Of a DNA stretch of 64,000 nt, positions 56,201 through 64,000 are shown piece after piece. The position numbers and the translations under genes are program-made. How positions within the stretch are numbered: position 1 is the first letter of the stretch; each line of letters begins with the position of its first letter. Where the stretch lies: contig NZ_JANAVJ010000002.1 in assembly GCF_024213375.1 (NCBI RefSeq), positions 230,498 to 294,497 on the forward strand, in the 5' to 3' direction. The notes under the pieces are model-generated. The model did no database searches, was not told the origin of the DNA, and saw nothing but the letters and a program-made list of their open reading frames with translations. The DNA comes from Paenibacillus sp. MZ04-78.2 (GTDB taxonomy: Bacteria > Bacillota > Bacilli > Paenibacillales > NBRC-103111).

Positions 56201-56232
56201 GACGCGTTATTGACGCGTTATTGACGCGTTAT
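56200..56232. repeat. 11-bp tandem repeat, three copies
   Basis: TGACGCGTTAT is repeated three times without gaps between the sulP and sspH stop codons. Confidence 0.9.
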
Positions 56233-56240
56233 TGAAATGA

Positions 56241-56420
56241 TTAACCTTCCACTAAGCTGTTCAGCGGGACCTCTTGCTCCTGCTCCGGCTGGCCGAGCGG
56301 ATAAATTCTGGCGCTTTCCTGTTCTTCGTCCACATGCTGAATATAAATCGGAACCCCTTCGTACGTCACGTTCGCCATCACCGGCGAAGCGGCGATTTCC
56401 TGGGCGCGCTGCTTATTCAT
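56241..56420 (-). CDS. sspH: Small acid-soluble spore protein, SspH family
   Basis: 59-residue minor SASP that binds in the dormant spore core. The N-terminus MNKQRAQEIAASPVMANVTY and the stretch GVPIYIQHVDEEQESARIYP are hallmarks of SspH. AAGGAGGTC precedes ATG 56420. A forespore sigma-G promoter is visible upstream, which agrees with the known control of this family. Single gene, terminator at 56164-56200. Confidence 0.92.
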   Translation of the reverse strand: MNKQRAQEIAASPVMANVTYEGVPIYIQHVDEEQESARIYPLGQPEQEQEVPLNSLVEG

Positions 56421-56451
56421 GCTATGACCTCCTTGGATTAGCTAACCGTCA

Positions 56452-56480
56452 TAGTATGCGCACCAGCGGCTGGAATATGC
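56452..56480 (-). promoter_or_regulatory. Sigma-G (forespore) promoter of sspH
   Basis: On the minus strand GCATAT (56480-56475) is followed after 16 bp by CATACTA (56458-56452), the consensus -10 for sigma-G, about 32 bp before the sspH start. Confidence 0.65.
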
Positions 56481-56522
56481 TTCCGACCCCGATTTCGACT
56501 TCGACTTTGATTTTAGCCCGGC

Positions 56523-57305
56523 TTACCGGATAATGACCGCATACACCTTGCCCGGACCGTGGATGCCGATCGTCAGATCGTTCTCGATGTCGGCGCTGCG
56601 GCTCGGCCCGGTAATCAGGTTAAGCGACGAAGCATACTGCCCCGGCAGTTGCTTGCCGAGGGTGATCTGCTCGAACGCCTCGCCCATCCGGTACACAAGC
56701 TGATCGGCCCGGAAGACGGCGAACAAAATTTCCGTCAGCAAGCTCACCGAACGGCCGCGCTGCGGGGAGCATTGCAGCACCAAGGTGCTCGTATTCGCTA
56801 TGGCGAAGTCGGGCCAGACGATCCCGAGCTGGCAGCGCTCGGTTCGCTTCAACAGCTCGCTCCGCTGCGCCCAGTTCGCGCCTCCTGCCGCCTTCGGCCA
56901 TACGTCGCTGTCGCCTGCTTCCGCGTCCGTCTCCACGGGCCGCCATGGCGCGACGGCGATGCCCGAGGTGGCCAGCGCCTCGTCCAAGCCAAGCGCCTTC
57001 AGACCTTCGTGCTCCCAGCGGGACACATGCGTGACGCCAAGCTCGGCGGCGATGTCCCACAGCCAAGCGCCGACTTTGTCCGCTGCCTCGGCTTCATCCA
57101 CCACCAGCACCTTACCGGTCAAAGCCTGCCAGTTCCGGGCGAACAGCTCGATCTTTTCCTCCGTGGCGAGCTTGATCTGCTTATAAAACTCCGGCGCGCC
57201 GCGAAACGGATGCGCCGGAGCCGCCGCCGGGACCTCCCGGCGTCCAAGCCTCGACGACACATTCGCGATGAACGCTTCGCGGCCGCGGATCATTCCGTTA
57301 CTCAT
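56523..57305 (-). CDS. lutC: Lactate utilization protein LutC
   Basis: 260-residue LUD-domain protein, third subunit of the LutABC L-lactate oxidation complex. Family stretches are REAFIANVSSRLGR, FARNWQALTGKVLVVD, LGIVWPDFAIANTSTLVLQC and a C-terminal SRSADIENDLTIGIHGPGKV. I chose ATG 57305, 8 bases after AAAGGAGG; it overlaps the end of lutB by 8 bases. Confidence 0.94.
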   Translation of the reverse strand: MSNGMIRGREAFIANVSSRLGRREVPAAAPAHPFRGAPEFYKQIKLATEEKIELFARNWQALTGKVLVVDEAEAADKVGAWLWDIAAELGVTHVSRWEHEGLKALGLDEALATSGIAVAPWRPVETDAEAGDSDVWPKAAGGANWAQRSELLKRTERCQLGIVWPDFAIANTSTLVLQCSPQRGRSVSLLTEILFAVFRADQLVYRMGEAFEQITLGKQLPGQYASSLNLITGPSRSADIENDLTIGIHGPGKVYAVIIR

Positions 57306-58845
57306 GGCGCCCGCCTCCTTTCCCGGAGCCATCCGCCTCGTCCCGTCCGTGCACAGCTTGCCCGCGGGCTGCTCCGCCTTCGCTCCGGTCGCCCCGCTTG
57401 TCGGTCTGCTTCAGCTCCTGCTGAAGAGTCTCCCAGCGGTCGCGGAACGACAGCTTCGGCTTCATCGGGAAATGGCGGGACTTCGTCCAGCCTGCTGCCG
57501 GACCCGGCGCCTTCTTGATCACGCCTTTGCTCACGAAAGGCTTCATCATATAATAGGCGGACTTCGTCGCCATCTTGTACAGCGTAACGTTCCCGAACGT
57601 CGTCCGGAACGTCTTGAAGGCGGCGCGCTCCGCCAGCGGCGTCAGCCCGAGCCGCACCTTGCGCGCCCGAAGCTGCACCAGCATGTCGTGCAGCGGAATT
57701 TTGACCGGGCATGCCTCGTAGCAGGCCCCGCACAGGCTGGAGGCGTAAGCGAGCTGCCCCGCTTCCTTCATGTCCTGCTGGAGCAGCGGCGTCAGCACCG
57801 CCCCGATCGGGCCGCTGTACACGCTGCCGTAGGTGTGACCGCCCACGTGGCGATACACGGGGCACACGTTCAGACAGGCCGCACAGCGGATGCAGTGCAG
57901 CACCTCCTGGAACACCGGATCGCCGAGCTGCGCCGACCGGCCGTTATCCAGCACGATCAGATGAAGCTCCTCCGGCCCGTCCAGCTCTCCTTCGCGTCGC
58001 GGCCCGGTAATCATGGACGTATAAGTCGTCAGCTTCTGCCCTGTAGCGCTGCGGGCAAGCAGGTTCAGGACGACCTCCAGGTCGTCATAGGTCGGCACGA
58101 GCCGCTCCATGCCCATGACGACGACGTGGCACTTCGGCAGCGTCGTCACCATCCGCCCGTTGCCTTCATTGGACACGAGCGTGATCGCCCCCGATTCGGC
58201 CACGCCGAAATTACAGCCGGTCAGGCCGATATCCGCTTCCAGAAAATAATTGCGCAGCCGCTGCTTGGCATACTTCGCCAGCAGCTTCGTCTCCGGCGCA
58301 AACGTCTCGCCCGCTTCCTCCGAGAAAATATCCGCGATCTGCTGCTTGTTTTTGTGAATCGCCGGAATGATCAGATGTGACGGCGTTTCCTTCGCGAGCT
58401 GCAGGATGTACTCGCCGAGATCCGTCTCGATCGCCTCGATCCCGCGTTCCTCCAAATGACGGTTCAGATGAATTTCCTCCGATACCATCGATTTTCCTTT
58501 CGCCACCATCTTCGCCCGGCGTTTCTCGGCAATTTCCATAAACGTCTTGACCGCCTCGTCCCCCGTCTGGCAGAAATAGACGTGGCCTCCGGCTTTGGAA
58601 ACGTTATCGGTAAACTGCGTCAAATAATAGTCGAGATGTTCCACGACATGCTTGCGGATCTGTCTCCCCCGCTCCCGCCAATCCTCCCAATGGCCAAAAT
58701 CGTCCGTCACCTGAAGCTTGGCCGTCTTCAGCTTGTCGGTCGTATACGCAACCGCCTTGCGGAGAAAATCGTTCGCCAGCGCTTCTTCCGTGCGCTTTTT
58801 TAAGCCTGTGCCAATCTGCTCCTTCTCACTTGCCATGCCGCTCAC
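57298..58845 (-). CDS. lutB: Lactate utilization iron-sulfur protein LutB
   Basis: 515-residue protein: LUD domain (about residues 60-290, GCNFGVAESGAITLVSNEGN) and two [4Fe-4S] motifs, CIRCAACLNVCPVYR (about 307-321) and CGACYEACPVK (about 356-366). The C-terminal 50 residues (KQTDKRGDRSEGGAARG and on) are rich in Gly, Arg and charged residues and extend past the usual end. GTG 58845 has AAGGAG 9 bases upstream; ATG 58836 is an alternative. It overlaps the lutA stop. Confidence 0.95.
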   Translation of the reverse strand: MSGMASEKEQIGTGLKKRTEEALANDFLRKAVAYTTDKLKTAKLQVTDDFGHWEDWRERGRQIRKHVVEHLDYYLTQFTDNVSKAGGHVYFCQTGDEAVKTFMEIAEKRRAKMVAKGKSMVSEEIHLNRHLEERGIEAIETDLGEYILQLAKETPSHLIIPAIHKNKQQIADIFSEEAGETFAPETKLLAKYAKQRLRNYFLEADIGLTGCNFGVAESGAITLVSNEGNGRMVTTLPKCHVVVMGMERLVPTYDDLEVVLNLLARSATGQKLTTYTSMITGPRREGELDGPEELHLIVLDNGRSAQLGDPVFQEVLHCIRCAACLNVCPVYRHVGGHTYGSVYSGPIGAVLTPLLQQDMKEAGQLAYASSLCGACYEACPVKIPLHDMLVQLRARKVRLGLTPLAERAAFKTFRTTFGNVTLYKMATKSAYYMMKPFVSKGVIKKAPGPAAGWTKSRHFPMKPKLSFRDRWETLQQELKQTDKRGDRSEGGAARGQAVHGRDEADGSGKGGGRHE

Positions 58846-59572
58846 CGCGCTTCACTCCTTCCTCCAGCAGTTGGGCCAGATGCATGACGCGCACCGGCTT
58901 GTTTTCTTTATTCAAACGGCCCCCGATGTTCATCAGACAGCCCATGTCGGTCCCGATCAACAGGTCGGCATTCGTCGCGCAGACGTTGGCGGCTTTCTCG
59001 CAGACCATCGCTCCCGACATATCGGCCATCTTGACGGCAAACGTGCCGCCGAAGCCGCAGCAATCTTCCTTGCGGGGCAGCTCGACCAGCTCCAGTCCCT
59101 CGATATGCGCCAGCAGCTCGCCCGGCTCCTCGCGCACCCCGAGCAAACGCATCGCATGGCAGGACGGATGATACGTCGCTTTGCTCTCGTACACCGCGCC
59201 GAGGTCTTTAACGCCCAATACATGGACCAAAAACTGAGAAAACTCGTACGTTTTCCCGATCAGCTTCTCCGCTTTGGCCCTCCACTCCGGCTCGTTCTCG
59301 AACAGCTGCGGGTAATAATGATGGACCATTCCGGTGCAGGAGCCGGAAGGCGAGACGACATAATCGCTGTGCTCGAACGCGCGGATCAGGTTGCGCGCCA
59401 CCTCGCGGGCCTCATCCTGGTAGCCGCTGTTGTACGCGGGCTGTCCGCAGCAGGTCTGCATCTGCGGAAAATCCACCTCGCAGCCATACCGGTGCAGGAG
59501 CCGGACAACGCTTTCACCGACTTCCGGGTAGAACTGGTCGGCCAAACACGTGATGAATAAAGAAACTCGCAT
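58826..59572 (-). CDS. lutA: Lactate utilization protein LutA (CCG-domain)
   Basis: 248-residue protein with two CCG (DUF224) domains that bind cofactors in heterodisulfide reductase-like enzymes: CCGQPAYNSGYQDEA (about residues 38-52), SGSCTGMVHHYYP, SCHAMRLLGV and CCGFGGTFAVKMADMSGAMV. I chose ATG 59572 after AAGGATGGG. First gene of lutABC, so the operon allows growth on L-lactate. Confidence 0.95.
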   Translation of the reverse strand: MRVSLFITCLADQFYPEVGESVVRLLHRYGCEVDFPQMQTCCGQPAYNSGYQDEAREVARNLIRAFEHSDYVVSPSGSCTGMVHHYYPQLFENEPEWRAKAEKLIGKTYEFSQFLVHVLGVKDLGAVYESKATYHPSCHAMRLLGVREEPGELLAHIEGLELVELPRKEDCCGFGGTFAVKMADMSGAMVCEKAANVCATNADLLIGTDMGCLMNIGGRLNKENKPVRVMHLAQLLEEGVKRGERHGK

Positions 59573-59608
59573 ACAGGTCCCATCCTTCGGTTTATGGTTT
59601 CTTTTCTT

Positions 59609-59631
59609 ACTTGTCAGGTTATCAGATAAGT
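59609..59631. promoter_or_regulatory. LutR-type operator candidate before lutABC
   Basis: ACTTGTC (59609-59615) and GATAAGT (59625-59631) form an imperfect inverted repeat 37-60 bp upstream of lutA, where a FadR-type GntR repressor would bind. Confidence 0.45.
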
Positions 59632-59695
59632 TGTTTTTTGAAAAGAGGCCGCTCCGCACAGCAACGGCCGGACCCTTCCCGGGACCTATCTCGTC

Positions 59696-60409
59696 CTACT
59701 TTTTCAAATAACGGATCAGCACCTGCTCGACATGGAACAAATGCCGCCGCATCTCGTCTTGGGCAGCCGCCGTATCCTGCCGCCGGATTGCCTCGTACAC
59801 GGCTTGATGCTCCTGCAACAGCTGCCGGGATACCGTCCGGTTCGCATACATTTGCAGCCTGCGCGTTTCGCGGATCGCCGTCTGCATCTGCGTCGAGATC
59901 GAGTCGATCATCCGCGCCATGATCGAATTGTGCGTCGCTTGGGCAAGCACAAGATGAAATTCGATATCCGCCCGCTCGCCTTCCTCCTCGTCGCCCAGAT
60001 GCTCCTCCATCCGCTTCAGCACCGCCTCGAAGCGCCGCAGGTCGTCCTCCGTCCGCTTCTCCGCCGCAAGCGCCGCATTGGAAACCTCCAGCGCCTGGCG
60101 CGCCTCGATCAGCTCCATCACCGTGTCCCGGTTCATCAGCAGCGAATTGAATTCCGGCAAATCCACATCCTGCGATTCGATGCTGCGCACATAGCTGCCT
60201 TCCCCTTGGTGGCTTTTCACAAGGCCCATCGCCTTCAGTGCGCTGAGCGCCTCCCGGATCGTGGACCGCCCCACTTGGTAGCTCTCCGACAGCTCCTTCG
60301 TGGAAGGAAGCTTATCGCCCGGCTTGAGCGAACCGCTGACGATCTGCTCCTTAATTTGCTCGGCGATGGCTTCGGAAATTTTGCGCGGCGTAATTTTTTG
60401 AATATCCAC
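59696..60409 (-). CDS. lutR: FadR-type GntR family regulator, probable LutR
   Basis: 237-residue regulator: an N-terminal winged helix (IVSGSLKPGDKLPSTKELSE, YQVGRSTIREALSALKAMGL, about residues 30-68) and an FCD ligand-binding domain with the metal-type His residues in EFHLVLAQATHNSIMARM and the final EEMRRHLFHVEQ. Its position directly upstream of lutABC in the same direction supports the LutR role, as a repressor relieved by lactate. Confidence 0.85.
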   Translation of the reverse strand: MDIQKITPRKISEAIAEQIKEQIVSGSLKPGDKLPSTKELSESYQVGRSTIREALSALKAMGLVKSHQGEGSYVRSIESQDVDLPEFNSLLMNRDTVMELIEARQALEVSNAALAAEKRTEDDLRRFEAVLKRMEEHLGDEEEGERADIEFHLVLAQATHNSIMARMIDSISTQMQTAIRETRRLQMYANRTVSRQLLQEHQAVYEAIRRQDTAAAQDEMRRHLFHVEQVLIRYLKK

Positions 60410-60521
60410 CTTCCCGTCCCCCCGTTCGTTTTAACGCGTCAGTTCCATTATACCCGCTTTTGCAAGGAGCACAATCGGGCGCAGCCTGTCCGGGAAGCAC
60501 AGGAACGGTGCGCCCTCCGGC

Positions 60522-61466
60522 TCATGAACCGTTGTTTTGACGGGCCGTCTGCTCGTCCAGCCAATGGAGAACGTCCTGCATCACTTCATCGCGGTTGATC
60601 TCGTTCAGCATCTCATGCCGGGCTTGCGGATACAGCTTGCTCGTCACATGCCGCAAGCCCAGCTCCCGGTACATCCCTTCCAATTCGACAACCCCTTTTC
60701 CTCTACGGCCGACCGGATCAAGCTCGCCGGAAAATAAATAGACCGGCAAATCGACCGGAATCTGACGCATATTCCGCTCATCGTGAATCTCTTGCAGCCC
60801 GCCTAAGAATTCGATCCAGAAGCTCGTCGTCATCGCAAAACCGCAATCCGGGTCAGTTGCATAAACGTCAACTTCGCGTTCGTCGCGGCTGAGCCAATCG
60901 AACGGCGTCCGATTCGGTCGAAACTGGCGGTTATAGCTGCCGAGCGTAAGCCTCATCAGCAGTTCGCTGCGATACTGTTCCCCTTTGCTGGCCGCCAGTT
61001 TCCGCGCCAGCGCGCTGCCGATTCCGAGCAGCTTTTGCGGCCCGTTCGTTCCGGACAAGACGATGCCGTCCACTTTCCCGGGAAATAAGTACATATATTT
61101 CTGGGTCAAAAACGACCCCATGCTGTGGCCGAATACGTAAAAAGGAACGTCCGAATACCGTTCGCGAATCAGGTCCGTCAGTTGCCCCATCGCTTCCGCC
61201 ATGCGTTGAAAGCCGTTCTCGCCGATGACGCCGAGCCGCTCCGGGCTGCCGGCCGTCCGGCCGTGCCCTCTATGGTCGTTGGCGTACACCGCATAGCCCG
61301 CTCCCGTCAGCACCCCGGCGAATCGCTCGTAACGAGCGGCCGTTTCGGCCATCCCGTGCGCGATTTGTACTACGCCCTTCACCGGTACGTCCTCTTCCGG
61401 AAGCCATTCATAGACGAATATCGCTTCCCCGTCAGCGTCTGAAAATGTAAATTGTCTGTCTCTCAT
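60522..61466 (-). CDS. Alpha/beta hydrolase, monoacylglycerol lipase-like
   Basis: 314-residue serine hydrolase. An N-terminal strand pair is followed by KGVVQIAHGMAETAARYERF, YANDHRGHGRTAGSPERLG and the nucleophile elbow VFGHSMGSFLTQKYM (Ser about residue 114). The acid is probably in YLFSGELDPVGRRGKGV and the His in YPQARHEMLNEINRDEV. This is the hydrolase-4 (monoglyceride lipase/lysophospholipase) pattern. No signal peptide. I chose ATG 61466 with GGAGGAG upstream. Confidence 0.9.
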   Translation of the reverse strand: MRDRQFTFSDADGEAIFVYEWLPEEDVPVKGVVQIAHGMAETAARYERFAGVLTGAGYAVYANDHRGHGRTAGSPERLGVIGENGFQRMAEAMGQLTDLIRERYSDVPFYVFGHSMGSFLTQKYMYLFPGKVDGIVLSGTNGPQKLLGIGSALARKLAASKGEQYRSELLMRLTLGSYNRQFRPNRTPFDWLSRDEREVDVYATDPDCGFAMTTSFWIEFLGGLQEIHDERNMRQIPVDLPVYLFSGELDPVGRRGKGVVELEGMYRELGLRHVTSKLYPQARHEMLNEINRDEVMQDVLHWLDEQTARQNNGS

Positions 61467-61599
61467 CGGACTCCTCCGTTCTCCCGAATATCCTACCATC
61501 TTATTATATTATAGGACGAACTCCTCCTTCGGGGAAAGATGTCTCCGTCCATGAAAAAACGCCCGATTTTCTCAGGCGCTTTACCTCAAGCGATTTCGG

Positions 61600-61902
61600 T
61601 CAAAACATCCGTGCAACCGCGTCCCGGCCCTTCATTCCCGGTACTACGCCTAGCGACTCGGCTCCGTAGGTGACCGACTCCAGCGGCGCTTCCAAAAGCT
61701 CCTCGATCGTCCGTACGCCCGTCGCCCGAGCGGCAATAATGCCCCGTTCCTTCAGACGTTCATTCAGCAATCCCACATCAAGCGCGCCGCACATAATGTA
61801 CCCTTTGTCAGTCGTCACGGCGAGCAGCGTCGTCTTCGGCAGCTTCACCTCGATCGCCAGCGCCGTGCTCCCTTCCAGCTCCACCGGTTCCATGCGCATC
61901 AT
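61600..61902 (-). CDS. yunC: YunC family protein (DUF1805)
   Basis: 100-residue protein closely matching YunC: LAIEVKLPKTTLLAV, GYIMCGALDVGLLNERLKER, TGVRTIEELLEAPLESVTYG and VPGMKGRDAVARM. Function unknown. Start at ATG 61902 or 61899, about 12 bases after AAAGGGG. In Bacillus yunC neighbours yunD; here the yunD-like gene is 37 kb away. Confidence 0.9.
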   Translation of the reverse strand: MMRMEPVELEGSTALAIEVKLPKTTLLAVTTDKGYIMCGALDVGLLNERLKERGIIAARATGVRTIEELLEAPLESVTYGAESLGVVPGMKGRDAVARMF

Positions 61903-61970
61903 TGACCCAAGCATCCCCTTTAGCACCCGTATGTCTACACTATATGCCCCTGGGCTTTTATCCGTGCGCA

Positions 61971-62681
61971 CTAGACTCTGGAAATCATATCTTTTGCCAA
62001 TTCAATTAATTCTTTTGTTTCATTGTGATTTACTTTAGAAATATCAAATGGCTCCCCGTTTATGACCATGTTTTCTATATTACTGTTATCTAATTGCTCG
62101 ATTTGAGGAGCTTCTCCAATAAAAGTACAATGAATCAGGGTACTCATAAAAAATTGGGTTCCAATAAATGTACAGTTTTCAAAACGGCAATATCTAAGAT
62201 CAACTCTCTTTAGGTTGGCAGAATTGAAATTACAGTTAATAAAAACAAGATCGCTTCCCAAAAGTTTATTTAAATTTGCCTTATAAAAAGAAGTATTTTG
62301 TATTGGTTCACCGTCGTTGTTTAAGGCAGTTTTGTGCAAATTCGCATATTCGAATGAACAATCAATTAATATGGAGCTGATTCCAGATTTTATATTTGTA
62401 TAATCAAGAGTTACATCTTTTAATACACTTCTTGTAATCGACGTTATAGTTGAACATGATAAATCTATATCCTGCAAGTTTTGATAAGAAAAACATTCCA
62501 AGTCCAAACCTCTAAAGTCTCGTTTTGACGATATCTCACCAAAAGGAGAATTACGAAAATTAACATTTGCATCTTGACGATTGCGCCAATCTTTTTTCCA
62601 TAAAACTTTGTTTAATTGAGCGACATAATCTTCGTCCCATCTGTTTTTCAATGCTTCTATTTCTTTCTTTTTGAATGCCAA
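61971..62681 (-). CDS. Pentapeptide-repeat protein, AT-rich
   Basis: 236-residue protein. From about residue 50 it shows A(D/N)LXX-type repeats: DFRGLDLECFSYQNLQDIDL, TLDYTNI, SFEYANLHKTAL, SFYKANLNKLLG, NFNSANLKRVDLRYCRFENC. These fold into a right-handed beta-helix. The gene is much richer in A and T than its neighbours, which suggests horizontal transfer. Its stop is next to yunC, so the island border is near 61970. Possible roles include immunity or DNA mimicry; none can be proved. Confidence 0.8.
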   Translation of the reverse strand: MAFKKKEIEALKNRWDEDYVAQLNKVLWKKDWRNRQDANVNFRNSPFGEISSKRDFRGLDLECFSYQNLQDIDLSCSTITSITRSVLKDVTLDYTNIKSGISSILIDCSFEYANLHKTALNNDGEPIQNTSFYKANLNKLLGSDLVFINCNFNSANLKRVDLRYCRFENCTFIGTQFFMSTLIHCTFIGEAPQIEQLDNSNIENMVINGEPFDISKVNHNETKELIELAKDMISRV

Positions 62682-62756
62682 ATTAACTCATTCCTTTTCC
62701 TAATCTCCCTGTCTACCGCGAATTGATTATACCATAATATAGCATTTTTCGACAGT

Positions 62757-62790
62757 AAGAGAGCGCAGATGCTGGTGACATCTGCGACGC
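62757..62790. repeat. Hairpin copy, remnant of a toxin-locus terminator
   Basis: GCAGATGCTGGTGACATCTGC is nearly repeated at 63765-63784 (GCAGATGCTGGTAACATCTA). On the minus strand it reads as a terminator-like hairpin followed by CTCTCTT. It lies in the 230-bp gap between the pentapeptide and 62909 genes. Confidence 0.6.
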
Positions 62791-62908
62791 GCATCATGTT
62801 TCTTACAATAAGCCTCTATCTTCATTTGTCCAACTCTTTGAAAACATGCAACAAGCTCCGAATCTTTGGTAAAATGTTTATATACCAGATTCTTCTTCGA
62901 GGTGAAAC

Positions 62909-63256
62909 ATGGCTATTGCATTAATCATTAGGAATTTCGGCGATAATAAAACGAGATTAGTTTCTGCTGTTCGTAGATGTGTAGATATAAGTCTGAACTC
63001 AATCTTAACAAAAGTTGGAACAAATACTCCAGTCTTTGTTAAAGAATTATTTGATGATAGACATGATCCTGAATTTCCTGAAAAATTGATAGTCATGATG
63101 CAAGAATTTACCGAACTCAATATCGATTATTCGATTTATGAGCTAATAGGTGATAAACCATACATCAGCGAGGGTAAGTATTACGAAATTACTTTGGATA
63201 GACTCAAAAATATGATATCCACAAGGAAGCGTACGATGAGTCAACATTGGGATTAA
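62909..63256 (+). CDS. AT-rich protein of unknown function 1
   Basis: 115-residue protein with GAGGTG before ATG 62909. Motifs such as RNFGDNKTRLVSAVRRCVDI and EGKYYEITLDRLKNMIS are not recognised. No signal or membrane segment. It lies 10 bp before the next gene, so the two are cotranscribed. The size, AT-rich composition and pairing resemble orphan immunity or toxin-antitoxin genes, but that is a guess. Confidence 0.55.
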   Translation: MAIALIIRNFGDNKTRLVSAVRRCVDISLNSILTKVGTNTPVFVKELFDDRHDPEFPEKLIVMMQEFTELNIDYSIYELIGDKPYISEGKYYEITLDRLKNMISTRKRTMSQHWD

Positions 63257-63266
63257 GGAGAAGAAC

Positions 63267-63644
63267 ATGAAAATGGACGTGTCACTAACAATAGCAGTTA
63301 AGGATAGAAAGTTAGGTAAATCTTTCAGACGTATTTATTCTGACATAGAGTTACTGACATCTTCGTTATCATCATGTGAATTAAGTCACCCCATTGGTCA
63401 ACGAGTTTTAATAATAGCAACAGATACAGAAGGCCCTGAGTTTTTCAAAGATAATAGCAAACATGGTGATTTTACGTATTTTGTAGGGATAGAACCCATA
63501 TCTGAAGATGTTTTATTAAAAAGAAGGCTGTTTGAGATCATGAAAGAAGTTTTTGAGAACATACCCTTTACGATTCCTGACCATGAAAAATTCAGAGAGA
63601 TTTTTGCATTTTGGGAGCCAAGTTTTATTAAAGCTGATATTTGA
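63267..63644 (+). CDS. AT-rich protein of unknown function 2
   Basis: 125-residue soluble protein with AAGGAG before ATG 63267. It contains TIAVKDRKLGKSFRRIYSDI, RVLIIATDTEGPEFF and a C-terminal helix (DHEKFREIFAFWEPSF). Not recognised. It is the second gene of the pair in the AT-rich island; the base composition differs from the rest of the window. Confidence 0.55.
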   Translation: MKMDVSLTIAVKDRKLGKSFRRIYSDIELLTSSLSSCELSHPIGQRVLIIATDTEGPEFFKDNSKHGDFTYFVGIEPISEDVLLKRRLFEIMKEVFENIPFTIPDHEKFREIFAFWEPSFIKADI

Positions 63645-63752
63645 AGGTTGTTCAGCCAATCTTCCATATTGTCAATATAAAAACTATAGCGTAATATTAT
63701 GTAAGACAGATTGCATAAGACAAGAATGATTAGCTGCAATCAAGCGTATACT

Positions 63753-63791
63753 AAAAAAGGGAATGCAGATGCTGGTAACATCTACACTCCC
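63753..63791 (-). terminator. Terminator of the holin-like toxin locus
   Basis: On the minus strand GGGAGTGTAGATG and CATCTGCATTCCC form a stem followed by TTTTTT. Upstream hairpins at 63803-63824 (AGCCGC/GCGGTT) and 63845-63884 (AAATAGACCGC/GCGGTCTATTT) belong to the same 3' region. Confidence 0.75.
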
Positions 63792-63877
63792 GCACACAAT
63801 AGCCGCTTTTAAGGGCGGTTGGCTTCAAAGGTAACTGTGTCAGCGAAATAGACCGCATCCCTCGTTACAAGGGCGGT

Positions 63878-63970
63878 CTATTTCTTTTTAAGGTAAGTAA
63901 GCAGCGCCAAAATGAACATGCCGAACCACGCCTGTTGATTAACCAAAATAAGGTATTCAAAAATTGAAAA
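63878..63970 (-). pseudogene. Holin-like type I toxin peptide remnant
   Basis: The minus-strand frame gives FSIFEYLILVNQQAW followed by FGMFILALLTYLKKK and a stop at 63878. It is a single hydrophobic helix with a lysine tail, as in the small holin-like toxins of Firmicutes type I toxin-antitoxin loci, and the long hairpin-rich 3' region that goes with them follows. No ATG, GTG or usable TTG starts the frame (an in-frame stop lies at 63998), so the start codon seems lost. An ATT start cannot be excluded. Confidence 0.5.
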
Positions 63971-64000
63971 AAGGCCACTCTTTCGATAAAATCGATTCTA

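Noticed and set aside
56237..56533. 98-residue plus-strand frame
   Set aside because: It is antisense to sspH, which has a matching family sequence, ribosome binding site and sigma-G promoter.

Overview
The window reads as chromosome of an endospore-forming, Paenibacillus-like member of the Bacillales. The evidence is a moderately GC-rich genome, strong AAGGAGG-type ribosome binding sites with many GTG and TTG starts, Firmicutes-specific gene orders (ytrH-ytrI beside dnaE, cotJABC, sufCDSUB, lutABC) and several sporulation genes. No rRNA, tRNA, CRISPR array, prophage or complete insertion sequence was seen.

Layout. 0-4.1 kb: 5' part of dnaE, the ytrH-ytrI pair, ytpI and ytoI. 4.2-6.1 kb: two small proteins of unknown function and a membrane acyltransferase. 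6.6-13.2 kb: five consecutive YheC/YheD-family ATP-grasp genes, with a 41-bp hairpin repeat before the third. 13.2-16 kb: a frameshifted HAD hydrolase, the cotJABC spore-coat operon and a secreted NlpC/P60 hydrolase. 16-25 kb: mainly minus-strand housekeeping genes (YitT, YtvI-like, CNNM/CBS, YfkAB, HxlR regulator, HD-GYP, UppP, YunD-like). 25-28 kb: a MoaD-MoaE fusion and a ThiF/MoeB adenylyltransferase behind a structured leader, then a second HD-GYP protein. 28-36 kb: a lipoprotein NlpC/P60 hydrolase and the Fe-S assembly operon sufCDSUB with Fur-like boxes. 36.5-42 kb: methionine salvage mtnKA and a nagB-nagA operon led by an RpiR regulator. 42.6-47.5 kb: a minus-strand sugar-acid operon (IclR, SDR, FAH hydrolase, UxaA small and large subunits, SDR). 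47.7-53 kb: three near-identical solute-binding lipoproteins, each with its own promoter and terminator. 53.2-56.2 kb: a Cys-rich protein, an ArsR-type repressor and a SulP anion transporter. 56.2-62 kb: sspH, lutABC with its regulator, an alpha/beta hydrolase and yunC. 62-64 kb: an AT-rich island with a pentapeptide-repeat protein, two unknown genes and a decayed holin-like toxin locus.

The most noteworthy signals are: three copies of one operator-like sequence, each exactly 5 bp downstream of the -10 box of a different gene in the ArsR/SulP/Cys-rich-protein neighbourhood; the five-gene ATP-grasp array with its triple hairpin repeat; the triplicated orphan solute-binding unit; and the AT-rich island bounded by copies of one terminator-like hairpin. 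All functional statements are based on motifs and gene context. No database search or folding program was run.
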